Source: Mucilaginibacter pankratovii (lineage in GTDB: Bacteria > Bacteroidota > Bacteroidia > Sphingobacteriales > Sphingobacteriaceae). From it: a stretch of DNA of 64,000 nt. Where the stretch lies: positions 62,001 through 126,000 of the forward strand of contig NZ_JACWMY010000006.1 of assembly GCF_014773265.1 (NCBI RefSeq). Direction: 5' to 3'. Both the position numbers and the translations under genes were made by a program. Position 1 is the stretch's first letter; each line of letters opens with the position of its first letter. A model generated the notes under the pieces. The model had not been told where the DNA came from and did not search any database. It saw nothing but the letters and a program-made list of their open reading frames with translations. Positions 43,505-52,701 of the stretch are shown in pieces.

Positions 43505-44497
43505 TTATGCCATGCGCCCTGCTTTTTCAACCAGGTTTTTGGTTGCGGTTGTACCTGCGTAATCGTCTGGATACTTAGCGTCTTTGCTGTACATTTTCAG
43601 CAGGCCACCTTCGTACTCAATGCTCACCCAGCCCTTAAAGCCCGATTGCTTGATGATCTTAAACATCTTGTAAAAATCGGTTTCGGGGTCGTTACCATCC
43701 GCCTCAAAAAAGTGCGATTTGGCATGTACGCCTTTTGCGTAGGGCATCAGTTCGGTTATGCCTTTGTATTTATCGTATTCTTCCAGGCACTTGGTTTCCA
43801 TGTATCCGGCAATGTCGTTGGTTTTTGGTTTGGTGCGGTTGATGCAGAAATTGCCAAAATCAGCTAACACGCCACAGTGCTTGCTGTTCACCTGTTTCAT
43901 TACATCTGCCAGCCAGGCGCCATTGCAGGAGATGCCCACGTGGTTCTCTACAATAACATCTATCTTGCTTTTTTTGCCGTACTCTATTAGCTTGCCTAAA
44001 CTGTCTACTGCTGCTTTAGCAACATCGGCAGGGTTGCCATCGCCTTCCACATTTACACGGATCATGGGGCAGCCTAAGGTGGCGGCTGCATCTATCCATT
44101 TATAGTGGTTCTCAACGGCCTTTAAACGGACTGTTTCGTTCAGATCGCCCAGTACGCCTTCGCCATCTATCATAATGCGCAGGTTATAGCTGCCATTATC
44201 CGCGGCGCGTTGTTTCAGGTCGGCCAGGTATTGCGCGTCCGTTGCTTTATTGGCGAAGAACATCGAGCAGTAATCTAAACCGGGTATACCCAGCTCTTTT
44301 GCCTTTGCCGCAAAATCCAACGGTTTTAATTTCCCTGTCCAAAACTGGCTGGCGAAGGAGAATTGCGAAACGGCAATCTTAAAGAACAGTTCTTTGCTGG
44401 TATTGGCATACAAATATTCGGGCAGGGTGGCTGCCAGGCCAAGGCCGGCCGCGCCCATAGCGGTTTGCCTGATAAAGTCTCTGCGGTTGGTTTTCAT
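43505..44497 (-). CDS. Sugar phosphate isomerase/epimerase-like protein, Tat-exported
   Basis: A 330-residue TIM-barrel protein of the AP_endonuc_2 family. The Tat signal is MKTNRRDFIRQTAMGAAGLG with the twin arginines R5/R6 in the RRDFIRQ motif. Metal-binding positions are plausible in VENHVGISC, LADFGNF, VHAKSHFF and VSIEYEGG. Such proteins act on sugars or sugar acids in the periplasm. It is divergently transcribed from a Nudix-wHTH regulator; the shared 123-bp gap holds a palindrome that may control both. Confidence 0.9.
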   Translation of the reverse strand: MKTNRRDFIRQTAMGAAGLGLAATLPEYLYANTSKELFFKIAVSQFSFASQFWTGKLKPLDFAAKAKELGIPGLDYCSMFFANKATDAQYLADLKQRAADNGSYNLRIMIDGEGVLGDLNETVRLKAVENHYKWIDAAATLGCPMIRVNVEGDGNPADVAKAAVDSLGKLIEYGKKSKIDVIVENHVGISCNGAWLADVMKQVNSKHCGVLADFGNFCINRTKPKTNDIAGYMETKCLEEYDKYKGITELMPYAKGVHAKSHFFEADGNDPETDFYKMFKIIKQSGFKGWVSIEYEGGLLKMYSKDAKYPDDYAGTTATKNLVEKAGRMA

Positions 44498-44555
44498 GAT
44501 GTTGGCTTACTGGTTAGTAGGTTTATAAAAATGAAGGTAGATACAATATTTTATT

Positions 44556-44576
44556 ATTTAGTGAAATTTACTAAAT
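44556..44576. promoter_or_regulatory. Palindromic operator between isomerase and regulator genes
   Basis: ATTTAGT and ACTAAAT form perfect 7-bp arms around a 7-bp spacer (GAAATTT), 44 bp upstream of the regulator start and 58 bp upstream of the isomerase start. Its place and symmetry fit an operator for the adjacent NrtR-type regulator. Confidence 0.65.
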
Positions 44577-44620
44577 AAATTTTAAGCCAAATTTAAACCG
44601 GAGGAATGTTAATTTAGCGC

Positions 44621-45397
44621 ATGGTTACGCAGGAGCAGATAGAAGATTTTATACTGAACGGGCATAAGGAGTACGTTCCGCATGTATCGTTAGATTGCGC
44701 GATTTTTGGTTACCACGAACAGCAGCTAAAACTGTTGCTGATAAAACACAAAGCTGTATTCGGCTGGTGCCTGCCCGGCGGCTATATTAAACGCACCGAG
44801 AAACTGGTAGAGGCCGCCGCCCGAAACGTGAAGGAACGCACCGGCGTGGATAACCTTTTTTTGCAGCAGTTTAAAACCTTTGGCGACCCAAACCGCGCTA
44901 AATTTGATGAATTTGACGAGGAAAAGTGGGGGCAAATTTTAGGCGTAAAAGTGAGCCGCAACAACTGGCTGATAGACCAAACCATCTCCGTTGGTTTTTA
45001 TTCGATAACCGATTTTTCGCGGACGGTTTTACAGCCCGATATGATGAGCATAGATTGCGAATGGTTTGACATAGATAACCTGCCTGCGCTGGAATTCGAC
45101 CACGACGAGATGGTACGCGAAGCCCTGCACACCATGCGCATACACCTGTACCATTACCCCATCGGTTACAATATGCTCCCAGAGAAATTCACGCTGACCG
45201 AGATCCACGCGCTGTACGAAACCCTGCTGGGTAAAAAACTCGATATCAGCAATTTTCCCAAGAAATTAATAGCGCTTGGGCTGCTGATCAAGCTCGACGA
45301 AAAGCGCAGCATTGGTCCGCACCGTTCGCCGCATTTGTACAGCTTTGATAAGGAACGCTATGATGAGGCACTTAAAAATGGCGTGGTTTTAAGCTGA
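44621..45397 (+). CDS. NrtR-type transcriptional regulator (Nudix domain plus winged helix)
   Basis: A 258-residue regulator. The N-terminal Nudix domain (about 20-150) keeps the fold (SLDCAIFGYHEQQLKLLLIK, LPGGYIKRTEKLVEAAARNV) but its Nudix box reads RNVKERTG where enzymes have REVxEExG, so two catalytic acids are missing and it should sense a ligand rather than cut it. The C-terminal part (about 170-245) is a winged helix (FTLTEIHALYETLLGKKLDI, SNFPKKLIALGLL). Bacteroidota relatives control sugar use; the divergent isomerase supports that. The start fits the palindrome upstream. Confidence 0.9.
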   Translation: MVTQEQIEDFILNGHKEYVPHVSLDCAIFGYHEQQLKLLLIKHKAVFGWCLPGGYIKRTEKLVEAAARNVKERTGVDNLFLQQFKTFGDPNRAKFDEFDEEKWGQILGVKVSRNNWLIDQTISVGFYSITDFSRTVLQPDMMSIDCEWFDIDNLPALEFDHDEMVREALHTMRIHLYHYPIGYNMLPEKFTLTEIHALYETLLGKKLDISNFPKKLIALGLLIKLDEKRSIGPHRSPHLYSFDKERYDEALKNGVVLS

Positions 45398-45414
45398 TTG
45401 TTTTATTTTTGAAT

Positions 45415-46245
45415 ATGAGAAAATTGCTGCTGTTGTTTGCCGTATTGTTTACCTGCAACTTATTAAATGCCCAGGTTGCTTCCATTGCCAAGGGCGAGCG
45501 TTACCCGCTTAATATTGGTATTATTGATCATGTGCAATCGGCGGTGCTTAATGAAGGCCGTACGCTTAATATTTACCTGCCCGATGGTTACGATAAAGAC
45601 ACCACCACTAAATACCCGGTAATTTATTTGCTGGACGGCTCTAAGGACGAGGATTTTATCCATGTGGTTGGCGTTGTACAGTTTTTAACCATGATACAAG
45701 CCATGCCCAATAGCATTGTAGTGGGCATAGCCAATGTAGACCGCAAGCGCGATTTTACCTACCCATCTACCAGCAAGGCCGACGTGAAATTGGTGCCCAC
45801 ATCTGGCGGTTCGGCAAAGTTCATGATTTTTTTAGAGACCGAACTGCAGCCGCATATCCAAAAGTTTTATAAGGTAAGCAGCAGTAAAACCCTCATCGGG
45901 CAATCCCTCGGCGGCTTACTGGCAACAGAGGTGCTACTAAAGAAACCATCGCTGTTCAACCAATACATCATTGTAAGGCCAAGCCTTTGGTGGGATACCG
46001 AAACCCTGCTGAACGGCGCTGTTGCCATGCGCCGCTCGCATTCCTACAAAGGCATCAAAGCGTACCTGGCCGTAGGTAGCGAAGGCCCGCAAATGATAGG
46101 GGACGCTAAGAAGCTCTCTCAAATATTAAAGGCCGACAGGGATTTAAAGTCCACCTATAGCTATCTCCCTAAAGAGGATCATCTCACCATTTTGCACAAT
46201 GCCGTTTATGAAGCCTTGCTGGCCCTGAATAAAAAGGCCCGGTAA
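45415..46245 (+). CDS. Secreted esterase, alpha/beta hydrolase (Esterase D/Fes type)
   Basis: A 276-residue secreted hydrolase. Signal peptide (1-20, ending LLNAQ), then the PF00756 pattern: GRTLNIYLPDGYDKDTTTKY, PVIYLLDGSKDEDFIHVVGV, the nucleophile elbow GQSLGGLLA with S164, and the catalytic His in KEDHLTI (H256). It may cleave acyl groups from sugars or siderophore esters. It lies 17 bp after the regulator gene on the same strand and is probably in its operon. The ATG at 45415 is used. Confidence 0.9.
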   Translation: MRKLLLLFAVLFTCNLLNAQVASIAKGERYPLNIGIIDHVQSAVLNEGRTLNIYLPDGYDKDTTTKYPVIYLLDGSKDEDFIHVVGVVQFLTMIQAMPNSIVVGIANVDRKRDFTYPSTSKADVKLVPTSGGSAKFMIFLETELQPHIQKFYKVSSSKTLIGQSLGGLLATEVLLKKPSLFNQYIIVRPSLWWDTETLLNGAVAMRRSHSYKGIKAYLAVGSEGPQMIGDAKKLSQILKADRDLKSTYSYLPKEDHLTILHNAVYEALLALNKKAR

Positions 46246-46326
46246 AAAGCCGTCCCGAACGCTCAGGGCGTCTTATCCTGGTTTGTGTTTCCCGGCACAT
46301 CAACTGCTTAAAAAGGCGTTTTTTAT

Positions 46327-46410
46327 GTAAACCCTGTAAAAAAGCAACTAATTGATTTATAGATATTTATAAAGTTAACATGTGAATTGTGTAAACTTTT
46401 GTAAACTTTT
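46327..46410. repeat. 85-bp dispersed AT-rich repeat, copy B
   Basis: Matches 12286-12371: GTAAACCCT, TAATTGATTT, AAGTTAACATG, and TGTGTAAACTTTTGTAAACT. It lies between the convergent esterase and hexosaminidase genes. The rest of 46246-46459 is a GC-rich stretch without a gene. Confidence 0.65.
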
Positions 46411-46459
46411 TCACCCTAATTTTAAACGCGTTTGCCGCGAAAAACGCGGGATGTCTGTC

Positions 46460-48778
46460 TCAATAAAACAAACTTGTAGCTTCAATTTCACCTTTGGCGG
46501 CATCGCCCGGCTCGGTCATATATATCCGTAATGGTGTTTGCTTTACCCTGCTGCCCGGCGTTTGTACTGGTGCCTGGTAAATATATTTCACCTTTATTTT
46601 GTGGAGGCCTTCGGCCAGCGGCAGCATGTATTCGGTTTCGGTAAGTTTTTCGCCGTCGATAAATAGCTGCGTATCGGTGTAGGATGCCTGCGAAAAATTG
46701 TAGCTGCCATCTTCGGGGATATCGATATAGCCATCATACACAATACCGAAGTATGGGTTATCCTTCTTAAAGGTCTCTGCGTTTAGTTTATCCACCGTTG
46801 CCGAATCTGTTAACATAACATAATCCAGCTGGTCCGGCGAGGTAAAACGGCCTTTTACCAGTTTGTACTTGAGGCCCGGTTTGCCGTTGGCATAGGTGGT
46901 AGCAGGTATCAACGGGCGATTGTACATCAGCACACGGGTAGCAATGCTGCGCCTGCCGGTCGGCGTTATAACACGCGCCTTAAACTCCCGCTTCTCGTTG
47001 GCAGGGATAATGATGGTTACCGGGGAAACGTACTCCAGGTCGGTATCCAGCGGGTCGCGGCCGTTGAGGGTGTAATATATTTTAGCGCCCGGCACAACTG
47101 ATGTTGGCGTATAAGTAAATTTAGGGCCGAAGAGGATGGTATCTATCACGGCAAAAGGTGTGGGCACGCGGTAATTATAACCCTTAGCATCCAACCGGGC
47201 AAAATGATTGGCCAGGCGTACATCGGCAAAGTTGTCGTAATTCTTATTCTCCGGTTTGGTCCATGCTACCTCGGATAAGGCAAACAGCCTCGGCAGGATT
47301 TGGTACTGCAGCTTGGCCATGGTGGGTACATACTCCGTCCACAGGTTGCCCTGGGTGCCCATTACATATTTCTGCTCATCGGGCGTGAGCTGTTTAGAAA
47401 CCGGGTCGTACTCGTAGGTTTCTTTCAGCACGGCGTACCTGCCGAACGACACCGGCTCCTGCGGCGAGCCGCTTTGGTAATGGTCGAAATAATTGCCGGT
47501 GGTTTGCGGCGTCATGATCACGTTGTGATGCTGGCGTGCTGCCCCAATGCCACCTTCTTCGCCCTGCCAGCTCATTACTACGGCATTTGGGGCAAGTCCG
47601 CCCTCCAGGATCTCGTCCCAGCCTATCATGGTGCGGCCTTTGCCGTTAATGAATTTCTCCATCCGCTGGATAAAGTAGCTTTGCACCTCCTTCTCATCCT
47701 TCAGGCTTTTCTCCTTCATCAAATTCTGCACAAATGCCGATTCTTTCCAGGGCTGTTTATTGGCCTCATCGCCACCCACGTGGATATATTTACTCGGGAA
47801 CAGCGCCATCACCTCGGTAAGCACATTCTCTAAAAAGGTAAAAGTTTCTTCGGTAGGGCAGTAGATTCCGTTGATGCTGCGCGCCGGATTCTTAAGGTCA
47901 GCCGGTTCGCAGCGTAGCTCGGGGTAAGCGCGCAATGCCGCATCTGAGTGGGCAGGCATTTCAATTTCGGGGATCACGTTGATGTAGCGGTCGGCGGCAA
48001 ATTTAACCACATCGCGAATCTCGTCTTGTGTGTAAAAACCGCCGTAGCTCAGGCTGTCGGGCCAGTCGCGGTTGTTGCCATACATGGTTTGCTGGCGGTA
48101 GCCGCCAACCTCGGTTAGTTTGGGATACTTTTTGATCTGGATGCGCCAGCCCTGCCCGTCTACCAAATGCCAGTGGAAGGTGTTGAGCTTATAAGCGGCC
48201 AGCAATTCTATCACCTCCTTCACCTGCGCTACGTTAAAAAAATGTCGTGATACATCCAGCATCATGCCACGGTAGCCAAACCTTGGGGCATCCTCAATGG
48301 TTACGCAAGGCAGCGATTCGGTAGGCGAGGTTTCTGCGGGGAGTAACTGTATCAGCGTTTGTACGCCGTAGAACAAGCCCGCACCCTTGCCAATAATCGT
48401 TATCTTTTTTGGGGTGATGCTGAGTTTATAACCCTCGGCAGGCAGTTTATCGGCACCAACTGAAGTTAGTATAAGCCCTGTAGCCGTTTTTGCTTTACGG
48501 TTGTATTTGGAGATCTTGTTAGTAAAGTGCCGGTTGTTTTTCAGGAAATCCTTCAGGAACAAAATGGTTTTATCGGTAGGTTTATCTGCTTTTATTTGCG
48601 TTGATGCATTGAAGCGGAACATGCCCGCTGCTTTTTTTAGCGAAGCCGGAGCGGGAATGATGCCCATATACGGGTCATCGGCAACGGCCTGGGCAAATGC
48701 CGTATTAACCTGTAAAAAAACAAAGAGGGCAATAAATGCGGATAAAATCCTGATTTTTTGAGAGATATTGATGTTCAT
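46460..48778 (-). CDS. Beta-N-acetylhexosaminidase, GH20
   Basis: A 772-residue secreted glycosidase that removes terminal GlcNAc/GalNAc from glycans or chitin fragments. Signal peptide (about 1-29, ending AFAQ), a GH20b N-terminal domain, the catalytic barrel with FRYGRGMM-like start (FGYRGMMLDVSRHFF), NTFHWHLVDGQGWRIQIKKY, and the catalytic pair in YIHVGGDEANK (D337, E338), then a chitobiase-C-type domain (PGAKIYYTLNGRDP) and a PA14-like C-terminal domain (YDGYIDIPEDGSYNFSQASY). Probably anchored or periplasmic. Single gene, convergent with the esterase. Confidence 0.96.
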   Translation of the reverse strand: MNINISQKIRILSAFIALFVFLQVNTAFAQAVADDPYMGIIPAPASLKKAAGMFRFNASTQIKADKPTDKTILFLKDFLKNNRHFTNKISKYNRKAKTATGLILTSVGADKLPAEGYKLSITPKKITIIGKGAGLFYGVQTLIQLLPAETSPTESLPCVTIEDAPRFGYRGMMLDVSRHFFNVAQVKEVIELLAAYKLNTFHWHLVDGQGWRIQIKKYPKLTEVGGYRQQTMYGNNRDWPDSLSYGGFYTQDEIRDVVKFAADRYINVIPEIEMPAHSDAALRAYPELRCEPADLKNPARSINGIYCPTEETFTFLENVLTEVMALFPSKYIHVGGDEANKQPWKESAFVQNLMKEKSLKDEKEVQSYFIQRMEKFINGKGRTMIGWDEILEGGLAPNAVVMSWQGEEGGIGAARQHHNVIMTPQTTGNYFDHYQSGSPQEPVSFGRYAVLKETYEYDPVSKQLTPDEQKYVMGTQGNLWTEYVPTMAKLQYQILPRLFALSEVAWTKPENKNYDNFADVRLANHFARLDAKGYNYRVPTPFAVIDTILFGPKFTYTPTSVVPGAKIYYTLNGRDPLDTDLEYVSPVTIIIPANEKREFKARVITPTGRRSIATRVLMYNRPLIPATTYANGKPGLKYKLVKGRFTSPDQLDYVMLTDSATVDKLNAETFKKDNPYFGIVYDGYIDIPEDGSYNFSQASYTDTQLFIDGEKLTETEYMLPLAEGLHKIKVKYIYQAPVQTPGSRVKQTPLRIYMTEPGDAAKGEIEATSLFY

Positions 48779-48893
48779 TATAAGGCAGATGTGAGATACT
48801 GCTGGCTAATTTAAGAATTATGGCGCAGGATTTACTTTTGGGTATAGTAACAAATGCTTGACAACCTTATCTTTACCCCCTCAATAATATTTT

Positions 48894-49760
48894 ATGCTCG
48901 ATATCTGTTGTATAGGCCACATTACGCTCGATAAAGTTGTAACCCCACGCGCGGTGATGCACATGGCCGGCGGTACCGCTTTTTACTTTTCGCATGCTAT
49001 GCGTAATATGGATGTGAAGTATAGCCTGGTTACCGCCCTTGCCAAAACCGAAATGCAAAGCGTTACCGACTTACAGGAATTGGGCATTGAAGTAAAGGCC
49101 CTGCCAAGCAAACACACCGTTTATTTCGAAAATATTTACGGCGAGAACCAGGACAACCGTACCCAGCGCGTGCTGCAAAAAGCGGATGCTTTTAGCGTTG
49201 CCGACCTGGCCGATACCGAAGCCATTATCTTCCACCTTGGCCCTTTACTGGCAGATGATATCCCTACCGAGCTTATTAAAAACCTGTTTGGCCGGGGCAA
49301 TGTTTCCTGTGATGCACAGGGTTATTTACGCGAGGTTATTGAAAAAGGCGTACACGCTATCGACTGGGCGGATAAAAAAGAAGCCCTGCAATATATTGAC
49401 GTATTAAAAGTAAACGAGCACGAATTGGAGGTGCTTACCGGCACCGCAGATATTGTTGAAGGTGCGCAGATCCTGAACGAATGGGGTGTAAAAGAAGTGG
49501 TGATCACCCTCGGCAGCATGGGCTCGGTAATTTTTTACGACCGTACCTTTTACGAGATCCCCGCCTATAAACCTACTGAAGTGGTTGATGCCACCGGCTG
49601 CGGCGACACCTACATGGCCGGCTACCTGTACCGCCGCATTAAAGGCGACGATGTGTACGAGGCCGGCAAATTCGCCTCTGCCATGGCAGGATTAAAGATA
49701 GAGAACGCCGGGCCGTTTAAAGGGACAGCGGAGGATGTGAGGGCGATGATGGGGAGGTAG
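48894..49760 (+). CDS. PfkB-family carbohydrate kinase
   Basis: A 288-residue sugar or nucleoside kinase. The family motif DATGCGDTYMAGYLYRR has the anion-hole residues and the catalytic base D238 (D232 begins the motif). MAGGTAFYFSHAMRNM near the N-terminus is the first PfkB signature. The substrate cannot be read off. The N-terminus is short for the family but complete. It is divergent from the GH20 gene, with a 115-bp gap that holds both promoters. Confidence 0.92.
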   Translation: MLDICCIGHITLDKVVTPRAVMHMAGGTAFYFSHAMRNMDVKYSLVTALAKTEMQSVTDLQELGIEVKALPSKHTVYFENIYGENQDNRTQRVLQKADAFSVADLADTEAIIFHLGPLLADDIPTELIKNLFGRGNVSCDAQGYLREVIEKGVHAIDWADKKEALQYIDVLKVNEHELEVLTGTADIVEGAQILNEWGVKEVVITLGSMGSVIFYDRTFYEIPAYKPTEVVDATGCGDTYMAGYLYRRIKGDDVYEAGKFASAMAGLKIENAGPFKGTAEDVRAMMGR

Positions 49761-49794
49761 TGTTGTTGGGATAAACCCTATCTTCAGAAACCAA

Positions 49795-50373
49795 ATGAGA
49801 CTAACTAAAACCATTATCACCAGCCTGATTCTTGTTATGGCCCTGCTACAGGGGCCGTTGATATATTACTATGCCAATGGCTTTGGTGGATTTTTGACTT
49901 TGTATCCGTACATGTTAGCCGGGTTTTTGTTGTCAGTTTACCTTTTCGTAAAACTAAATCATAAGGAATCAAATACGCTGTTCATTAAGATAGGTTGCAT
50001 CACTGGGATTATATTGGGTATTGCCACGTTGCTTAGTGAAGATGTGATTGAATACCTCGACTGGACTTTAAGAAGAGGGACGAGGGATCAAATAGTTAAG
50101 CAGGTGAAAGATGAAAAACGTAGCGGAGGGCATTTAAACGACGGTTATTTTCCGCCAATTTCTAACGGTGGCAACAACATAGTTGTAGAAAAGCTAATCG
50201 ATAAAACAGTATCAGTTACGTTTTTCATTAACCCCGGACTTCTTGATCATTACTCTGCATTTCTATACACCAACGATCCTGAAAAAATGAAGTCAGTACA
50301 AGAAAGGATAACTTCCGGCAAACACAAAGGCTTTGCAAAATTAGATACGAATTGGTATCGGGTAAATTATTAA
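49795..50373 (+). CDS. Membrane protein of unknown function
   Basis: A 192-residue protein with three N-terminal membrane helices (about residues 7-26, 30-52 and 63-82) and a soluble C-terminal domain of about 100 residues with QVKDEKRSGGHLNDGYFPPI and TVSVTFFINPGLLDHYSAFL. Not recognised. It starts 34 bp after the kinase stop; a terminator follows. Confidence 0.7.
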   Translation: MRLTKTIITSLILVMALLQGPLIYYYANGFGGFLTLYPYMLAGFLLSVYLFVKLNHKESNTLFIKIGCITGIILGIATLLSEDVIEYLDWTLRRGTRDQIVKQVKDEKRSGGHLNDGYFPPISNGGNNIVVEKLIDKTVSVTFFINPGLLDHYSAFLYTNDPEKMKSVQERITSGKHKGFAKLDTNWYRVNY

Positions 50374-50406
50374 ACCCCTCTCTGGCATGCGCCGAAAGGG
50401 GTTTAA
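50370..50406. terminator. Bidirectional terminator
   Basis: TTAAACCCCT and AGGGGTTTAA pair perfectly around a 17-base loop between two convergent genes; the left arm contains the stop codon of the membrane protein gene. Confidence 0.75.
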
Positions 50407-50430
50407 CAGACTAATATACTTTGCGGTTTC

Positions 50431-51714
50431 TTAAAACCCCTCACTCAAGACCGCTTCGCCCTCCGGTATCACTACCTTTTTATTTTCCATTCGTTTTTTA
50501 GTGAGCTGATCTACCCGCCAGAGGGTGAAGATGCTGAGCATTGAGATGCCTACAATTACGTAACCTACTACGTTGTAATTTACCAGCGGCGCGCCTTTTG
50601 ATGGCTGCGATACGATGGTCCCGGCAACGGCCGCGGCTATACCACCGGCTATTTGCTGCAGCGATGCGTTAATACTCATGAAAGCGCCACGGTCGGCCAT
50701 CTCGGGGATGGCGCTGGTAAGGGCGCTGGATGGGATCATGCGGCTCATGATGCCCATCATCATCAGGATGTTGAGCGCCATCACCAGCCAAAGCGGGGTA
50801 ACGGTAAGGTTGGTATATACTACGCACATTACCATCATCCAAACCGATGCTACGGCGAAGATCTTAAACTTATCTATCTTATCGCTCAGCTTGCCAATTA
50901 ACGGCATAATAAACAGCGAACTTACGCCCGATACCATAAACAGCATAGGCAACTGGTGATTGGTTATCCCCAGGTTATTAATAGCAAACGCGCTCCCGAA
51001 GGGCATCATCATAAAACCACCTATGGATAGCAGGGCCGTGGCGGTAAAACCAACCCGGTAATCGGCCTTAGCAACGGTGTGAAGCAGGTGTTCAAAGGCC
51101 GATTTGTCGCGCTGTACCGCCAGGTGAGCGGTGATAGGTTTCAAGTATAAGGCTATCGCGATGGCAATGGCAACACTCAGGCCCGCCACCATCCAAAACG
51201 GTGCTTCCCAGCTCCAAAGGTTGGCAAGGTACAGGCCGATAGGTACCCCCAAAACTTGGCTCCCGCCGAAACCCATCTGTATAAAACCCATTACCCGGCC
51301 GCGTTGCTGCAGTGCAAACATATCGGTAATAATAGCCATAGAGATAGAGCCGATAACCCCGCCGAATAAACCGGTGATGATACGTGCCGCTACCAATACG
51401 GCGTACGATTGTGCCATGCCACAAAAGATGGTACCGAGGATAAAGCCGCAGTAGAAGAACAGCAGCAGTTTTTTACGGTCGAACCTGTCGGCGAAACCGG
51501 CAGTAAGCAGGCCCGAGATCCCGGCGCTGAATGCGTAGGCCGATACCGCGAAGCCAAAAGCCTGTGGTTTAAGACTGAGCGATTTCATCAGCATATCGCC
51601 CAGCGGCGACATCACCATAAAATCAAGTATCACCGTAAACTGGGTAATGGCTAAAATAAATATAACGAATTTTTGGTAGCCGCTAAACGGTACCGCAGGT
51701 TGTCGTGCTTGCAT
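50431..51714 (-). CDS. MFS transporter, drug-efflux type
   Basis: A 427-residue major facilitator protein with 12 predicted helices. Motif A between helices 2 and 3 reads GLLTAGFADRFDRKKLLLFF, and FVIFILAITQFTVILDFMVM and VAARIITGLFGGVIGSISMA are typical of drug/H+ antiporters of the AraJ/Bcr type. It is the last gene of a TetR / small protein / MFS unit, 6 bp after the small gene, so an inducible efflux pump is the natural reading. Confidence 0.92.
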   Translation of the reverse strand: MQARQPAVPFSGYQKFVIFILAITQFTVILDFMVMSPLGDMLMKSLSLKPQAFGFAVSAYAFSAGISGLLTAGFADRFDRKKLLLFFYCGFILGTIFCGMAQSYAVLVAARIITGLFGGVIGSISMAIITDMFALQQRGRVMGFIQMGFGGSQVLGVPIGLYLANLWSWEAPFWMVAGLSVAIAIAIALYLKPITAHLAVQRDKSAFEHLLHTVAKADYRVGFTATALLSIGGFMMMPFGSAFAINNLGITNHQLPMLFMVSGVSSLFIMPLIGKLSDKIDKFKIFAVASVWMMVMCVVYTNLTVTPLWLVMALNILMMMGIMSRMIPSSALTSAIPEMADRGAFMSINASLQQIAGGIAAAVAGTIVSQPSKGAPLVNYNVVGYVIVGISMLSIFTLWRVDQLTKKRMENKKVVIPEGEAVLSEGF

Positions 51715-51720
51715 GTTTGG

Positions 51721-51945
51721 TTATGTTAGTTCACAGCATTCGTAGCCGTGATAATTTATCAGTTCTATAATTTGAGTGTGGCAAAGGTTGCGCGATATCA
51801 CCCGCAGCACGCAATCTTCATCCTCGGTATCAACGCTCCATTTTTCTACTCCCGGCGTATTGCTTAGCATGGCACATACCAGGGCCTTATCTGCATCCTG
51901 GCTGATGTTGGTTTTAAAAAGCAATATGTGATTAAAATCTTCCAT
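51721..51945 (-). CDS. Small HMA-like protein in the efflux operon
   Basis: A 74-residue protein, MEDFNHILLFKTNISQDADK..., with a beta-alpha-beta-beta-alpha-beta pattern similar to heavy-metal-associated domains but no CxxC metal motif; it does have a CC pair near the C-terminus (YECCELT). Its sequence matches the frameshifted gene at 24706-24917. The ATG at 51945 is preferred over a longer frame to 52059, which would overlap TetR. It may be a ligand carrier or regulator of the pump. Confidence 0.75.
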   Translation of the reverse strand: MEDFNHILLFKTNISQDADKALVCAMLSNTPGVEKWSVDTEDEDCVLRVISRNLCHTQIIELINYHGYECCELT

Positions 51946-52016
51946 TTTATCTTTTTTGCAGGCCCGCTGTTTGTGTTGACGATTGAGACCGCAAAACATT
52001 GGACAACCGGGCAATT

Positions 52017-52607
52017 TTATTTTTTTAAAGCCTTCACCACCAGGTCGAAGGTTTTCCACAACACCTCATCGGTTAGTTTAAATGGCATCCCGCCCAGGCT
52101 TTGGCCTTCATAATCAAACCGGGCCAGCGCGTAAAGCGGCGAAAACGCTACCGACCAATAGGTTTCAAAAGGCACCTTTTCTATCTCACCGCGTTCTATT
52201 ACGTTATGCATAAACTTGCCCATCATTTGTTTAAATTCCTTCAAAAAACCGGCAAGGAACCTTTCCTGGTAGCTGGAGCTGCGCAGCTGATCAAAAAACA
52301 TACTCAGGTTGGGTTGCTCTTTCATAAACCGGTAACGGTTTTTCCATTGCACGCGAAGGCCCTCTTCAAATGATGCGTCCGGGTCGAAACCTTTAATAAG
52401 GGCGTCGCTAAAAAGCTTGCCGCCATCTGATGCTATGTTGATGATCAGGTCATCCCTATCCTTATAATAAATGTAAAGGGTAGCTACCGATATGCCGCAG
52501 GCTTTGGCCAGTTTATTCATGCTGAAGCCCTCCATGCCGCTTTTTACGATCATCTCTATCGCGGTTTCTCTAACAAGTTGTTCTTTACTATTATCTCTTG
52601 TACGCAT
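52017..52607 (-). CDS. TetR/AcrR-family repressor
   Basis: A 196-residue repressor. The N-terminal HTH (KEQLVRETAIEMIVKSGMEG, then MNKLAKACGISVATLYIYYK) is followed by a helical ligand-binding domain. It leads the operon with the small protein and MFS pump, and a perfect 20-bp palindrome lies 23 bp before its start codon, the expected place for autoregulation. Confidence 0.95.
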   Translation of the reverse strand: MRTRDNSKEQLVRETAIEMIVKSGMEGFSMNKLAKACGISVATLYIYYKDRDDLIINIASDGGKLFSDALIKGFDPDASFEEGLRVQWKNRYRFMKEQPNLSMFFDQLRSSSYQERFLAGFLKEFKQMMGKFMHNVIERGEIEKVPFETYWSVAFSPLYALARFDYEGQSLGGMPFKLTDEVLWKTFDLVVKALKK

Positions 52608-52630
52608 ACGGTGTTTAATACGCTACAAAT

Positions 52631-52650
52631 ATAAATGAATATTCATTTAT
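52631..52650. promoter_or_regulatory. TetR operator palindrome
   Basis: ATAAATGAATATTCATTTAT is a perfect 20-bp inverted repeat, 23 bp upstream of the TetR start codon, in an AT-rich promoter region. Strong candidate operator for the repressor and its efflux operon. Confidence 0.82.
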
Positions 52651-52701
52651 TTATAAAATATATTTTAACCTTTTTGATAAATAAGGATAAGAAAAGATGA
52701 A

